Assembly: GCF_000495435.3 (NCBI RefSeq)
Contig: NZ_AXUN02000231.1
Span: 31,683 to 95,682, forward strand
Direction of reading: 5' to 3'
Source: Youngiibacter fragilis 232.1
GTDB taxonomy: Bacteria > Bacillota > Clostridia > Clostridiales > Clostridiaceae
DNA: 64,000 bases
Shown: positions 43,542-51,574 of the stretch, in pieces
Numbering within the stretch: the first letter of the stretch is position 1
Layout of the letters: every line of letters begins with the position of its first letter
The notes under the pieces: generated by a model
Told to the model about the DNA's origin: nothing
The model's database searches: none
Seen by the model: only the letters and a program-made list of their open reading frames with translations
Translations under genes and position numbers: made by a program

Positions 43542-44540
43542 ATGGCGTCCATAGGCATCATAGCAAATCCGGCTTCAGGCAAGGACATCAGAAGACTGGT
43601 TTCTTATGCCACTGTGTTCGACAACAATGAGAAAGTGAATATAGTGAAAAGGATAGTCCTGGCAGCCCAGGGAATGGGTGTTGAGGACATATGGTTCATG
43701 CCGGACTCCTTCCAGACCGGATACAAAGTAATCGATGAGCTGTCCTGCGAAAGGGTCCTTACAGCAAGGTGCAGGGTGCTGGAGATGAGCATAAGCGCAT
43801 CCGCCCAGGATTCGACAGATGCCGCTGCCATGATGGAATCAATGGGCTTAGGGTGCATAGTCGTACTCGGAGGAGATGGAACAAGCCGTGCGGTAGCAAA
43901 GAGTGTCAGGAAGACTCCGGTGCTTCCGGTATCAACAGGAACGAACAATGTGTATCCATTGCTGCTGGAAGGCACTGTTGCGGGAATGGCTGCTGCAGCC
44001 GCCGCGATGTCAGGCGATGAGGGCAGGACATGTGTAAGGGATAAAAGGATAGAGGTCCTTAAAGATGGCCAGGTTGTGGACATAGCCCTTATAGATGCTG
44101 TAGTGTCAGCGGAAGTCTTCGTAGGTGCCAGAGCGATATGGAACCTTGACAACATAATGAGGGTGATGGTCACAAGGTGTCATCCGGCAAGCATAGGGTT
44201 TTCATCTGTTGCCGGGGTACTTGGAATAGTCAGGCCATGGGATGACTTCGGTTATTCGGTGGTACTTGGAAACAGCGGAATGCATGTGGTTGCACCGATA
44301 GCTGCAGGCCTTTTGAAGGAGGTCTGCGTATCTCATTCAGGCAGGATGGAACTTGACGAGGAACATAGCTTCACCGCTTCAGGAAGGTGCGTGATTGCCC
44401 TTGACGGTGAGAGAGAGATAGTTCTCAGGGAAGGCGAAACCGTTGTATTCAGGATAACCAGGAACGGACCTCTGAGGGTGGATGTAAGGTCCACACTGGA
44501 GAAGGCTCTGAATAACGGTGTGTTTTCCAGAGGAACATAA
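43542..44540 (+). CDS. acoX: AcoX-like ATP-NAD kinase family protein
   Basis: A 332-aa protein with NAD-kinase-like sequence: IANPASGKDIRRLV at the N-terminus, CIVVLGGDGTSRAV (the GGDG motif) near residue 107, and PVSTGTNNVYPLLLEGT. The acoX gene of acetoin operons encodes this family; its biochemical role in acetoin breakdown is not established. The ATG lies behind a GGAAAGGATGA. It sits between E1-beta and E2 genes, the conserved acoX position. Confidence 0.85.
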   Translation: MASIGIIANPASGKDIRRLVSYATVFDNNEKVNIVKRIVLAAQGMGVEDIWFMPDSFQTGYKVIDELSCERVLTARCRVLEMSISASAQDSTDAAAMMESMGLGCIVVLGGDGTSRAVAKSVRKTPVLPVSTGTNNVYPLLLEGTVAGMAAAAAAMSGDEGRTCVRDKRIEVLKDGQVVDIALIDAVVSAEVFVGARAIWNLDNIMRVMVTRCHPASIGFSSVAGVLGIVRPWDDFGYSVVLGNSGMHVVAPIAAGLLKEVCVSHSGRMELDEEHSFTASGRCVIALDGEREIVLREGETVVFRITRNGPLRVDVRSTLEKALNNGVFSRGT

Positions 44541-44562
44541 ACTTTTTGAAGGGGGAATGAAA

Positions 44563-45855
44563 ATGGCAAAGCTGATCGTGCTTCCAAAGCTTGGACTTAC
44601 GATGACAGAAGGTACGATAGCCAGATGGTACAAGCAGGAGGGTGATGAAGTAAAGGTAGGGGACATTCTCTATGACCTTGAAACTGACAAGCTCACCAAT
44701 GAGATAGAAGCTAGGAATGACGGAATAATCAGGAAGATATTCATACAGGAGGGAGAAAAGGCGCCTTGCCTTGCTCCTGTGGCCATAATTGCAGCCGCTG
44801 ACGAGGATATATCTGACCTTATGCCAGGAGGGACAGAACCTGTTATGAAAGAAGAACCCAAGGCAGAGGAAGTGAAGGCAGGTGAAGTACCAGCTCCTGA
44901 AGCGTCGAAGGCAAATGCCCCGGCATCACCTGCAGCCAAGAAGCTTGCAAGGGAAAAGGGGATAGACATTTCCCTTGTCACCGGAACAGGGCCAGGCGGC
45001 AGGATCACCATAGAGGATGTTGAAAAGTATACGCCTGTGCAGGAGGCACCTCCGGTAAAGGCATCCCCCACAGCAGAGAAGATCGCAGCTGATAAGGGCA
45101 TCGACCTTAAGGATATCCCTTCTGAAGGAAGGATAATGAAAGCTGATGTCGAGAAGGTGATCCCGAAGGCTGAAGCAGGCGGTGAGGAAAGGGTAAAGAT
45201 GAGCGGCATGAGGAAGGTGATCGCCAAGAGGATGGCTGAGAGCTGGAACACATGTCCGACAGTAACCTTTGACATAAGTGTTGATATAACCAACATGGAC
45301 CACCTGAGGGACCTTCTGAAGAAGGAGGAGGTTTCTGTATCCTATACTGATATCATCGCATTCATGACAGCAAGGACGCTTCCTGAGTTCCCGCTTGTCA
45401 ACTCATCAGTAGATGGCACGGACATCATTTTCAAGAAGTATGTCAACCTTGGAATTGCGGTAGCGCTTGATGACGGTCTTCTTGTTCCAGTGATAAGGGA
45501 TGCAGACAAAAAGGGGCTGAAGGAGCTATCGACTGAGCTTAAGATGCTTGCTACTGATGCAAGAGCTGGAAGGCTTGGACCGGATAGCCTGTCAGGCGGT
45601 ACCTTCACGATAACCAACCTCGGAATGTTCGGGATAGAGAGCTTCTCGCCGATAATAAACCTTCCTGAGGTTGCGATCCTTGGGGTAAACGCAATAAGGG
45701 AGGTTGTGGTCCCGGATTGCTGCGGATTCACAACAAGGAAGTATATGGGGCTTTCGCTGACGGCAGACCACAGGGTAGTGGACGGGTCCGTTGCTGCGCA
45801 GTTCCTGGCAAGGCTCAGGAAGAAGCTGGAGAATCCGGCACTCCTGTTCATATAG
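44563..45855 (+). CDS. acoC: Acetoin dehydrogenase E2 (dihydrolipoamide acetyltransferase) with two E3-binding domains
   Basis: A 430-aa E2. The lipoyl domain comes first, lipoylation at K43 (YDLETDKLTNEI). Two tandem peripheral-subunit-binding domains follow: SPAAKKLAREKGIDISLV...GRITIEDVEKY (~121-157) and SPTAEKIAADKGIDLKDI...GRIMKADVEKV (~166-200). Then the catalytic acyltransferase domain (from ~208: MSGMRKVIAKRMAESW) with the DHRVVDGS catalytic histidine near 402. Most E2 chains have one binding domain; the doubling is notable. The ATG at 44563 follows GGGGGA. It transfers the acetyl group to CoA. Confidence 0.92.
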   Translation: MAKLIVLPKLGLTMTEGTIARWYKQEGDEVKVGDILYDLETDKLTNEIEARNDGIIRKIFIQEGEKAPCLAPVAIIAAADEDISDLMPGGTEPVMKEEPKAEEVKAGEVPAPEASKANAPASPAAKKLAREKGIDISLVTGTGPGGRITIEDVEKYTPVQEAPPVKASPTAEKIAADKGIDLKDIPSEGRIMKADVEKVIPKAEAGGEERVKMSGMRKVIAKRMAESWNTCPTVTFDISVDITNMDHLRDLLKKEEVSVSYTDIIAFMTARTLPEFPLVNSSVDGTDIIFKKYVNLGIAVALDDGLLVPVIRDADKKGLKELSTELKMLATDARAGRLGPDSLSGGTFTITNLGMFGIESFSPIINLPEVAILGVNAIREVVVPDCCGFTTRKYMGLSLTADHRVVDGSVAAQFLARLRKKLENPALLFI

Positions 45856-45866
45856 GAGGTGCTTCT

Positions 45867-47252
45867 ATGACAAGCATTGCAGTAATAGGAGGAGGACCCG
45901 GAGGATACGTCGCAGCGATCAGGGCTGCACAGCTCGGAGCGAAGGTCACGCTGATAGAGAAGGAGAAGATAGGCGGCACCTGCCTTAATGTCGGATGCAT
46001 ACCGACAAAGGCAATGCTAGAGAGCGCACACCTCTATGACATGGTGAAGGATGGTAAAAGGCGAGGGATCATTGCTGAACCTAAACTGGACTTCACAGGC
46101 GTCCAGAAGAGCAAGGCCACTGCGGTAAGAAGGCTGGTCAACGGAGTCACCGCAACGCTCAAGTCCAACGGGATAGAGATAATAAGCGGGACAGCAAGCT
46201 TCAGGGATGGAAAGATTATCGCAGTCGATACAGCTGAAGGCGTACTGGAGCTCTCGCCTGACAAGGTAATAATCGCGGCGGGATCGGTACCGGCAATGCC
46301 GCCAATTCCGGGCCTTGACGGAAAGAACTGCATCACGAGCACAGGAGCTCTTGACCTGACAGAGGTACCCGAGACGATGGCGATCATCGGCGGAGGGGTA
46401 ATAGGCGTAGAAATCGGAAGCATATACAGGTCCTTCGGTACAAAGGTAGATGTCATCGAGATGATGCCGGTGATACTTCCCATGATGGATGGAGAACTGA
46501 CGGGTGAAATAAGGAAAAAGCTTATAAAGAAGGGCATAGGGATACACACATCAGCTAAAGTTGTTTCTGTCGAAGAGGACGGAGACAAGTCCAAAGTAAA
46601 CGTGGAGATGGATGGTGAGATGAAGGCCTTCATCTGCGACAAGGTGCTCGTAGCGGTAGGCAGGAGGACAAATACTGAAGGTCTGGGCCTTGAAAGGGCA
46701 GGCGTCATCCACGACAGGGGAAGGATAACAGTAGACCAGAGGATGTGCACATCTAACCCTGACATATATGCTGTGGGCGACTGCATAGGAAAGACAATGC
46801 TGGCGCATACAGCTTCAGTAATGGGTGAATGTGCCGCTGAAAACGCCATGGGTCATAACAGCACATATGATGAGAAGACCAATCCGTCCTGTGTGTATAC
46901 GGAACCGGAATTCGCATCTGTCGGGCTAACCGAGGAAAAGGCGAAGGAGAAGGGTATAGCCTATATCAAGGGGACATTCCCGCTCAGCGGAAATGGAAAG
47001 GCAATGATCATGAATGGCGGAGAAGGCCTGATAAAGATAATTGCAGACCCTAGATACAAGGAGATACTGGGAGTCCACATACTGGGGCCAAGGGCTACTG
47101 ACCTTATTGCAGAAGCTGCACTTGCCTTAAGGCTTGAGGCAACAGTGGATGAGCTCATTACAACGATACATGCGCATCCTACTTTAGCGGAAGCCATAAG
47201 GGAAGCCGCCATGGATGTGCTGGGCAGTGCAATACACAAGACCAGGGAGTAA
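45867..47252 (+). CDS. acoL: Dihydrolipoamide dehydrogenase (E3)
   Basis: A 461-aa flavoprotein reoxidising the E2 lipoyl group with NAD+. FAD site VIGGGPGGYVAAIRAAQLG at the N-terminus, redox disulfide GGTCLNVGCIPTK (about 36-48), NAD site AIIGGGVIGVEIGS (about 172), and the C-terminal HAHPTLAEA with the active-site histidine. No N-terminal lipoyl domain is attached. The ATG at 45867 follows TAGGAGGTG. Last gene of the aco operon; a weak hairpin follows at 47263. Confidence 0.94.
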   Translation: MTSIAVIGGGPGGYVAAIRAAQLGAKVTLIEKEKIGGTCLNVGCIPTKAMLESAHLYDMVKDGKRRGIIAEPKLDFTGVQKSKATAVRRLVNGVTATLKSNGIEIISGTASFRDGKIIAVDTAEGVLELSPDKVIIAAGSVPAMPPIPGLDGKNCITSTGALDLTEVPETMAIIGGGVIGVEIGSIYRSFGTKVDVIEMMPVILPMMDGELTGEIRKKLIKKGIGIHTSAKVVSVEEDGDKSKVNVEMDGEMKAFICDKVLVAVGRRTNTEGLGLERAGVIHDRGRITVDQRMCTSNPDIYAVGDCIGKTMLAHTASVMGECAAENAMGHNSTYDEKTNPSCVYTEPEFASVGLTEEKAKEKGIAYIKGTFPLSGNGKAMIMNGGEGLIKIIADPRYKEILGVHILGPRATDLIAEAALALRLEATVDELITTIHAHPTLAEAIREAAMDVLGSAIHKTRE

Positions 47253-47262
47253 ATAAAGGTTC

Positions 47263-47297
47263 TGGAGCGGTTCCAAAAATGGGATCGCTTCCTTTTG
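47263..47297 (+). terminator. Weak hairpin after the aco operon
   Basis: GGAGCGGTTCC pairs imperfectly with GGGATCGCTTCC around an AAAAAT loop, then TTTT. Likely the operon end, but G-U pairs and the short T-run make it uncertain. Confidence 0.45.
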
Positions 47298-47392
47298 TCT
47301 ATTGTGAGTTTTCCCCTGGATTGATAATATCAGTGTAAGGAACAAAATCATTTCAAAATGGATGGATTGGTGAAGAAAGGCGGAATGGAATC

Positions 47393-47698
47393 ATGAAACC
47401 CTCAACGCGTGCCGGCTGGTGGTCGGTAACATCAATGCTGATATCAGCGCTGCTCATCTCTGCAGTTGTCATGGCAATGAACATGCCCTACAACCTTCCG
47501 TTTCCTGCACCGAGGATGGAAGCACTGATAGCGTCACTTGTTGCCGCTACCTTTGCAGGTGTTGGGACTATCTGCGGTGCCATCGCCCTGCTTCAGAAGG
47601 ACAGGGGGAAATCGGTGATCATAGCTGAGGCGCTGGGAATACTGTTCTTTCTGGCTATATTTCTTGCTCTGGCATTCCCGGGAATATTATGGGGATGA
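47393..47698 (+). CDS. Small hypothetical membrane protein
   Basis: A 101-aa protein with three hydrophobic segments: VTSMLISALLISAVVMAMN, a central ALIASLVAATFAGVGTICGAI, and a C-terminal GILFFLAIFLALAFPGIL. No recognised family; it resembles short inner-membrane proteins with an N-terminal GWW motif. The ATG follows AAAGGCGG, a modest site. The methyltransferase gene starts 31 nt after its stop. Function cannot be stated. Confidence 0.65.
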   Translation: MKPSTRAGWWSVTSMLISALLISAVVMAMNMPYNLPFPAPRMEALIASLVAATFAGVGTICGAIALLQKDRGKSVIIAEALGILFFLAIFLALAFPGILWG

Positions 47699-47729
47699 TG
47701 GGCGTAATTAGTACTCTGGGGGTATTTGA

Positions 47730-48308
47730 ATGGGAGTTTTCGATCTTATCGCACCAGTATATGGACTTTTCTACAGTATGCAGAGGAAGTCCTTCAATGA
47801 AGTTCTTGAAAGGTTAGGGGAAGATATAGACTTTGACAACAGGAAGAGGATACTAGATGCAGGCTGCGGAACCGGTGCTCTGATCTCGGTCCTTTCCAAG
47901 GGGAAAAGAACTGTCTGGGGAATAGACGGTTCAGAGAAAATGCTCAAGGTAGCAGGGAAGAAGCTGAAAGGCAAAGGGATTGAGCTGTTTTACGGGAATG
48001 TGGCAAAGGAGCTGCCGTTTCGTGACAAGTCATTTGACATGGCTATCTCATCCTATGTGGCCCATGGCATGGTCAGGGAAGACAGGATCTCAATGTACAA
48101 GGAGTTGAAAAGGGTGACTGAGGGCATTGTAGTGATACATGACTACAACGGTGTAAGGTCACCTTTGACAAGTTTAGTTGAGACTCTTGAGGGCGGGGAC
48201 TACTTCGGATTCATAAAGGATCCGGACGGTGAAATGAGGGAGGTCTTCAGCTCAGTGAAGATTCTGGATGCAGGGAAAAGGTCAGCATGGTATGTGTGCG
48301 TTCCATAG
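47730..48308 (+). CDS. Class I SAM-dependent methyltransferase
   Basis: A 192-aa methyltransferase of the UbiE/Methyltransf_11 type. The SAM-binding motif I is ILDAGCGTGALISVL (about 40-54), followed by the acidic loop WGIDGSEKMLKVA, post-I FYGNVAKELPFRDKSFDMAIS and VVIHDYNG. The N-terminus FDLIAPVYGLFY matches the ubiE-like pattern. The substrate is unknown. The ATG lies behind a GGGGGTATTTGA site. Confidence 0.85.
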   Translation: MGVFDLIAPVYGLFYSMQRKSFNEVLERLGEDIDFDNRKRILDAGCGTGALISVLSKGKRTVWGIDGSEKMLKVAGKKLKGKGIELFYGNVAKELPFRDKSFDMAISSYVAHGMVREDRISMYKELKRVTEGIVVIHDYNGVRSPLTSLVETLEGGDYFGFIKDPDGEMREVFSSVKILDAGKRSAWYVCVP

Positions 48309-48383
48309 ACCATTAGACATGGAAATGAGAATGGATTAGAATGGGTATTATATTCTGAAGATAAAACAAAGGGGAGAGATTAT

Positions 48384-48857
48384 ATGAACACAGCCCTATA
48401 TCTTGTGGCAGGTGCCGCACTTGCCATATCGTTCGTGAAGAACAGGGAAAAGACAAGGATGTCCCTTATGAAAGCCTGGAAATCCTTCGAGAACATACTT
48501 CCGCAGTTCCTGTCAGTACTGATCATAATCGGCATAACCCTCTCGATTCTTACGCCGGAGCAGATTTCAAGGATAATGGGTTCTGGTTCAGGCTGGTACG
48601 GAGTGGTGCTTGCAGCTGTCATAGGGGCAATTACACTTATACCAGGCTTCATAGCGTTCCCGCTAGCGGCAGCTCTCCTCAAGAGCGGAGCCGGCTACAT
48701 GCAGATCGCCGCATTCGTATCTACCCTCATGATGGTTGGAGTTGTTACTCTCCCGGTTGAGACAGGCTTCTTCGGGAAGAAGGCAGCTATGCTCCGAAAT
48801 TCCCTCGCATTCGTATATTCATTCATAGTAGCCTTGGTTGTGGGAGGATTGATGTGA
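48384..48857 (+). CDS. Permease, first half of a split DUF318-like pair
   Basis: A 157-aa membrane protein with four hydrophobic segments: an N-terminal one, LSVLIIIGITLSIL, GVVLAAVIGAITLIPGFIAFPLAAAL and IAAFVSTLMMVGVVTLP. The GAITLIPGFIAFP loop resembles the permease/UPF0718 family, in which one chain normally has two such halves. Here it is followed immediately by a second homologous half (ATG at 48857, overlapping the TGA by one base), so the two chains likely form one transporter. The ATG follows AGGGGAGAG. Substrate unknown. Confidence 0.7.
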   Translation: MNTALYLVAGAALAISFVKNREKTRMSLMKAWKSFENILPQFLSVLIIIGITLSILTPEQISRIMGSGSGWYGVVLAAVIGAITLIPGFIAFPLAAALLKSGAGYMQIAAFVSTLMMVGVVTLPVETGFFGKKAAMLRNSLAFVYSFIVALVVGGLM

Positions 48858-49402
48858 TGGAGAAAGGTAAGAAGTTTTTCAAGAGATACAAGATATTCCT
48901 GATACTGGCTGCCCTGAACCTCGTAATAGGAATAATAAGCCCTGAGATCGGGTTGAAGTCCCTTTCTCTCACAAAGAGCAACGTCCTGGAGATGCTTTCG
49001 ATAATCCCGCCTGTTTTTGTGCTTCTGGGACTCCTTGATGTCTGGGTGAAGCGGGAGACAATGGTGAAATACATGGGGAAGGGTTCAGGTCTTGTCGGTG
49101 TTTTGATCGCATTCTTCATAGGTTCTGCCGCTGCAGGGCCCCTCTATGCAGCTTTCCCAGTTGCGGGAGTGCTTCTAAGGAAGGGCAGCAGCGTAACCAA
49201 CGTATACATCATGCTTGGTGCATGGTCTACGACCAAGATACCGCTGCTTCTCTTCGAGGCATCCTCAATGGGGCTTAAGTTCACAGGAATAAGGCTTTGT
49301 ATGAGCATAATCGGAATAACGATAATTGCTCTCATGATGGAGAAGTTTCTTCCTCAGGAGGAAAAGGATGAGATGGTGAGGCGGGCGATGGAGAAGGCAT
49401 AA
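48857..49402 (+). CDS. Permease, second half of a split DUF318-like pair
   Basis: A 181-aa membrane protein with about five hydrophobic segments, starting MEKGKKFFKRYKIFL with a positively charged leader, then IIPPVFVLLGLLDVW, a GLVGVLIAFFIGSAAAGPLYAAFPVAGVLL segment resembling that of its partner, and a C-terminal amphipathic tail (EEKDEMVRRAMEKA). The ATG at 48857 has GGGAGGATT upstream within the first gene and overlaps the partner's stop, implying coupled translation. Confidence 0.7.
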   Translation: MEKGKKFFKRYKIFLILAALNLVIGIISPEIGLKSLSLTKSNVLEMLSIIPPVFVLLGLLDVWVKRETMVKYMGKGSGLVGVLIAFFIGSAAAGPLYAAFPVAGVLLRKGSSVTNVYIMLGAWSTTKIPLLLFEASSMGLKFTGIRLCMSIIGITIIALMMEKFLPQEEKDEMVRRAMEKA

Positions 49403-49424
49403 GCCGTTAAGGGGATGTGACGAA

Positions 49425-50189
49425 ATGGTAGAAATAAGAGGAGTCAGGATCGGGGAAGGAACGCCTAAGATATGTGTGCCAATAGTCTCCAGGGATTTTG
49501 ACGGTATAATTGAGGCTTCAAGGCTCATAGCAAGGTCCAAGGCGGACCTTGTAGAGTGGAGGGCTGACCTTTTCCATGGATACAAGGATACAGAAAAGGT
49601 CATGGAAGTTCTTGGAGAAGCAAGAAAAATCCTTGGTGACAAGCCGCTGATATTCACGCTAAGGTCAGCCCAGGAAGGAGGAGGCAGTGAGCTGAATGGG
49701 GAGCAGGCAGCAAAGCTTTTACTGACAGCTTCAGCTTCCAGGTCCTGTGACATTGTTGACGTTGAAATGTTCTCATACGGTGGAATGCTGAGGACAACCG
49801 TAGATGACGTGAGAAGAAATGGGGCTGGAACAATCGGTTCGTATCACGATTTCAGGAAAACACCACAAAAGGCTGAAATCATCAGCCGTATTAAAGAAAT
49901 CCAGGCATCAGGGACTGACATCGCCAAGATTGCAGTAATGCCGAATTCCAGGAGGGATGTCCTTGAACTGCTTGATGCAACTTTAACTTTAAATGAAGAG
50001 GATCCTGACAATACGATCATATGCATATCCATGTCAGGTATTGGAACTCTGTCGAGGGTAGCTGGAGAATTCTTTGGATCGGCAGTGACCTTTGCTTCAA
50101 TAGGCGAAGTATCAGCGCCGGGTCAGCTTGGAATAGATAGTCTTGCCACTGTTCAGGATATCCTGCACAGTGGTTTACAGATAGAGTAG
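49425..50189 (+). CDS. aroD: Type I 3-dehydroquinate dehydratase
   Basis: A 254-aa TIM-barrel enzyme converting 3-dehydroquinate to 3-dehydroshikimate through a Schiff-base lysine. Markers: KICVPIVSRD at the start, ADLVEWRADLFHGYKD with the acid/base EWR, IFTLRSAQEGG, the catalytic histidine in IGSYHDF and the Schiff-base lysine in IAKIAVMP. The SAPGQLGIDS motif closes the active site. No other shikimate gene is nearby, so it is isolated from the pathway cluster. The ATG is preceded by AAGGGGATGTG, and the MFS gene follows after 11 nt. Confidence 0.93.
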   Translation: MVEIRGVRIGEGTPKICVPIVSRDFDGIIEASRLIARSKADLVEWRADLFHGYKDTEKVMEVLGEARKILGDKPLIFTLRSAQEGGGSELNGEQAAKLLLTASASRSCDIVDVEMFSYGGMLRTTVDDVRRNGAGTIGSYHDFRKTPQKAEIISRIKEIQASGTDIAKIAVMPNSRRDVLELLDATLTLNEEDPDNTIICISMSGIGTLSRVAGEFFGSAVTFASIGEVSAPGQLGIDSLATVQDILHSGLQIE

Positions 50190-50200
50190 GGGATGATCTT

Positions 50201-51367
50201 ATGTCCAACATTGTGCTCATAGGACTGGTCAGCTTTTTCGTTGACATAAGCACTGAAATGGTCTACCCGATAATCCCTCTTTACCTGACCGGTACATTCG
50301 GGGCTACACCGGCCATAGTAGGTCTTGTCGAGGGTATAGCTGAGAGTCTCGCAAGTCTCCTGAAAGTACTCGGTGGATACCTTTCAGACAGGTATAAAAA
50401 GAAGAAGAGAATAGCTTTCATTGGCTATTCAACATCACTCCTTTACAAGGTAGCACTTGTCCTTTCATCATCCTGGTGGGGAATACTTGCTGCGAGAGTA
50501 ATAGACAGGCTGGGTAAGGGCATCAGGACAAGCCCGAGGGACCTTCTTGTCGCCGAGAGCTCTGACAAGAACAAGCTCGGATCTTCCTTCGGTCTGCATA
50601 AGGCTCTTGATATGGCGGGGTCGGCCATAGGCATATTCCTGGCATACGTGTTCCTTAAGACCACTACCGGTACAGGGCAGTACAAGACGCTGTTCATGGT
50701 ATCCATGGTTCCAACGATTATCGGACTTGCCATACTCCTCAAGGTAAAGGAAAAGGGCACTGCTGCCAAAAAGAAGGACATTGGTAATCTCATAGAGGGC
50801 TTCAGGAACCTTGACTCAAGGCTGAAGCTGTTTCTCATTACCGCGTTCGTCTTCACGCTGGGGAACTCATCCAATGCATTCCTTCTGCTGAGGGCAAGGG
50901 ATGCGGGCTATGATTCGGCAACTGTCGTACTCCTTTACTTCATCTACAATGTAGTGTCGTCAGTGCTTTCACTGCCACTTGGGAAGCTTTCAGACAAGGT
51001 AGGCAGAAGAAAACTGCTCGTTACCGGATATCTTGTGTTCGGTGCCGTTTATACCGGCTTTGCAGTCGCATCATCAAAATTACTTGTGGCTTTCCTTTTT
51101 GCCCTATATGGGGTTTATACAGCCATGACCGCTGGTGTGGAGAGGGCCCTGGTATCTGAGCTTGCGCCGGTAAGCCTTAAGGGTACGACACTTGGACTTC
51201 ATTCAACGCTGGTGGGAGTCGCACTGCTTCCGGCTTCTGTAGTGGCCGGACTGCTTTGGGATGGTATCGGTCCGAGTGCTCCATTCTTTTTCGGAGGTTC
51301 ACTTGCGATCGCTTCAGCGATAGCGCTATTTTTCATACTGAAGGATGACAGTGGGAAATCGGTCTGA
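50201..51367 (+). CDS. MFS transporter
   Basis: A 388-aa major facilitator with 12 hydrophobic segments; the MFS loop signature GYLSDRYKKKKRIAFIGY occurs after the second segment and GKLSDKVGRRKLL in the equivalent position of the second half. DRLGKGIRTSPRDLLVAES is typical of a drug/metabolite efflux-like subgroup. The substrate is unknown. It starts 11 nt after aroD behind AGGGGATGATC, so it is probably co-transcribed, raising the possibility that it moves a shikimate-related aromatic, though this is inference only. Confidence 0.8.
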   Translation: MSNIVLIGLVSFFVDISTEMVYPIIPLYLTGTFGATPAIVGLVEGIAESLASLLKVLGGYLSDRYKKKKRIAFIGYSTSLLYKVALVLSSSWWGILAARVIDRLGKGIRTSPRDLLVAESSDKNKLGSSFGLHKALDMAGSAIGIFLAYVFLKTTTGTGQYKTLFMVSMVPTIIGLAILLKVKEKGTAAKKKDIGNLIEGFRNLDSRLKLFLITAFVFTLGNSSNAFLLLRARDAGYDSATVVLLYFIYNVVSSVLSLPLGKLSDKVGRRKLLVTGYLVFGAVYTGFAVASSKLLVAFLFALYGVYTAMTAGVERALVSELAPVSLKGTTLGLHSTLVGVALLPASVVAGLLWDGIGPSAPFFFGGSLAIASAIALFFILKDDSGKSV

Positions 51368-51487
51368 TTGAAAGACAAATAGCCTGAAGTCAAATGCAGG
51401 TATTGGCCTTGAAGGGATTCGAATGCCTTAAAGTCTCAAACAGGTGCAGCTAAAAGCTGATAAGGTAAAATCAGGATAAGACAAGAT

Positions 51488-51522
51488 GAAAGAAGGGACC
51501 GCATGGAGCTGTCCCTTCTTTC
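51488..51522. terminator. 12-bp hairpin between MFS gene and hydA
   Basis: GAAAGAAGGGAC and its complement around an 11-nt loop, with A-rich and T-rich flanks, between convergent genes. The 120 nt between the MFS stop and the hairpin hold nothing recognisable. Confidence 0.7.
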
Positions 51523-51574
51523 GTACTGTGGACTATTTCAGGTTTTCTGGCTGTATGATTGAGGGCCCTTTGCT

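Noticed and set aside
46034..46849. 271-codon minus-strand open frame inside the E3 gene
   Set aside because: Low-complexity serine/threonine/proline composition typical of an antisense shadow; the plus-strand frame is a clear dihydrolipoamide dehydrogenase.
51405..51440. GATTCGAATG resembling a tRNA T-loop
   Set aside because: The stem around it does not have a 5-bp T-arm, and no acceptor, D or anticodon arms fit; no tRNA found.
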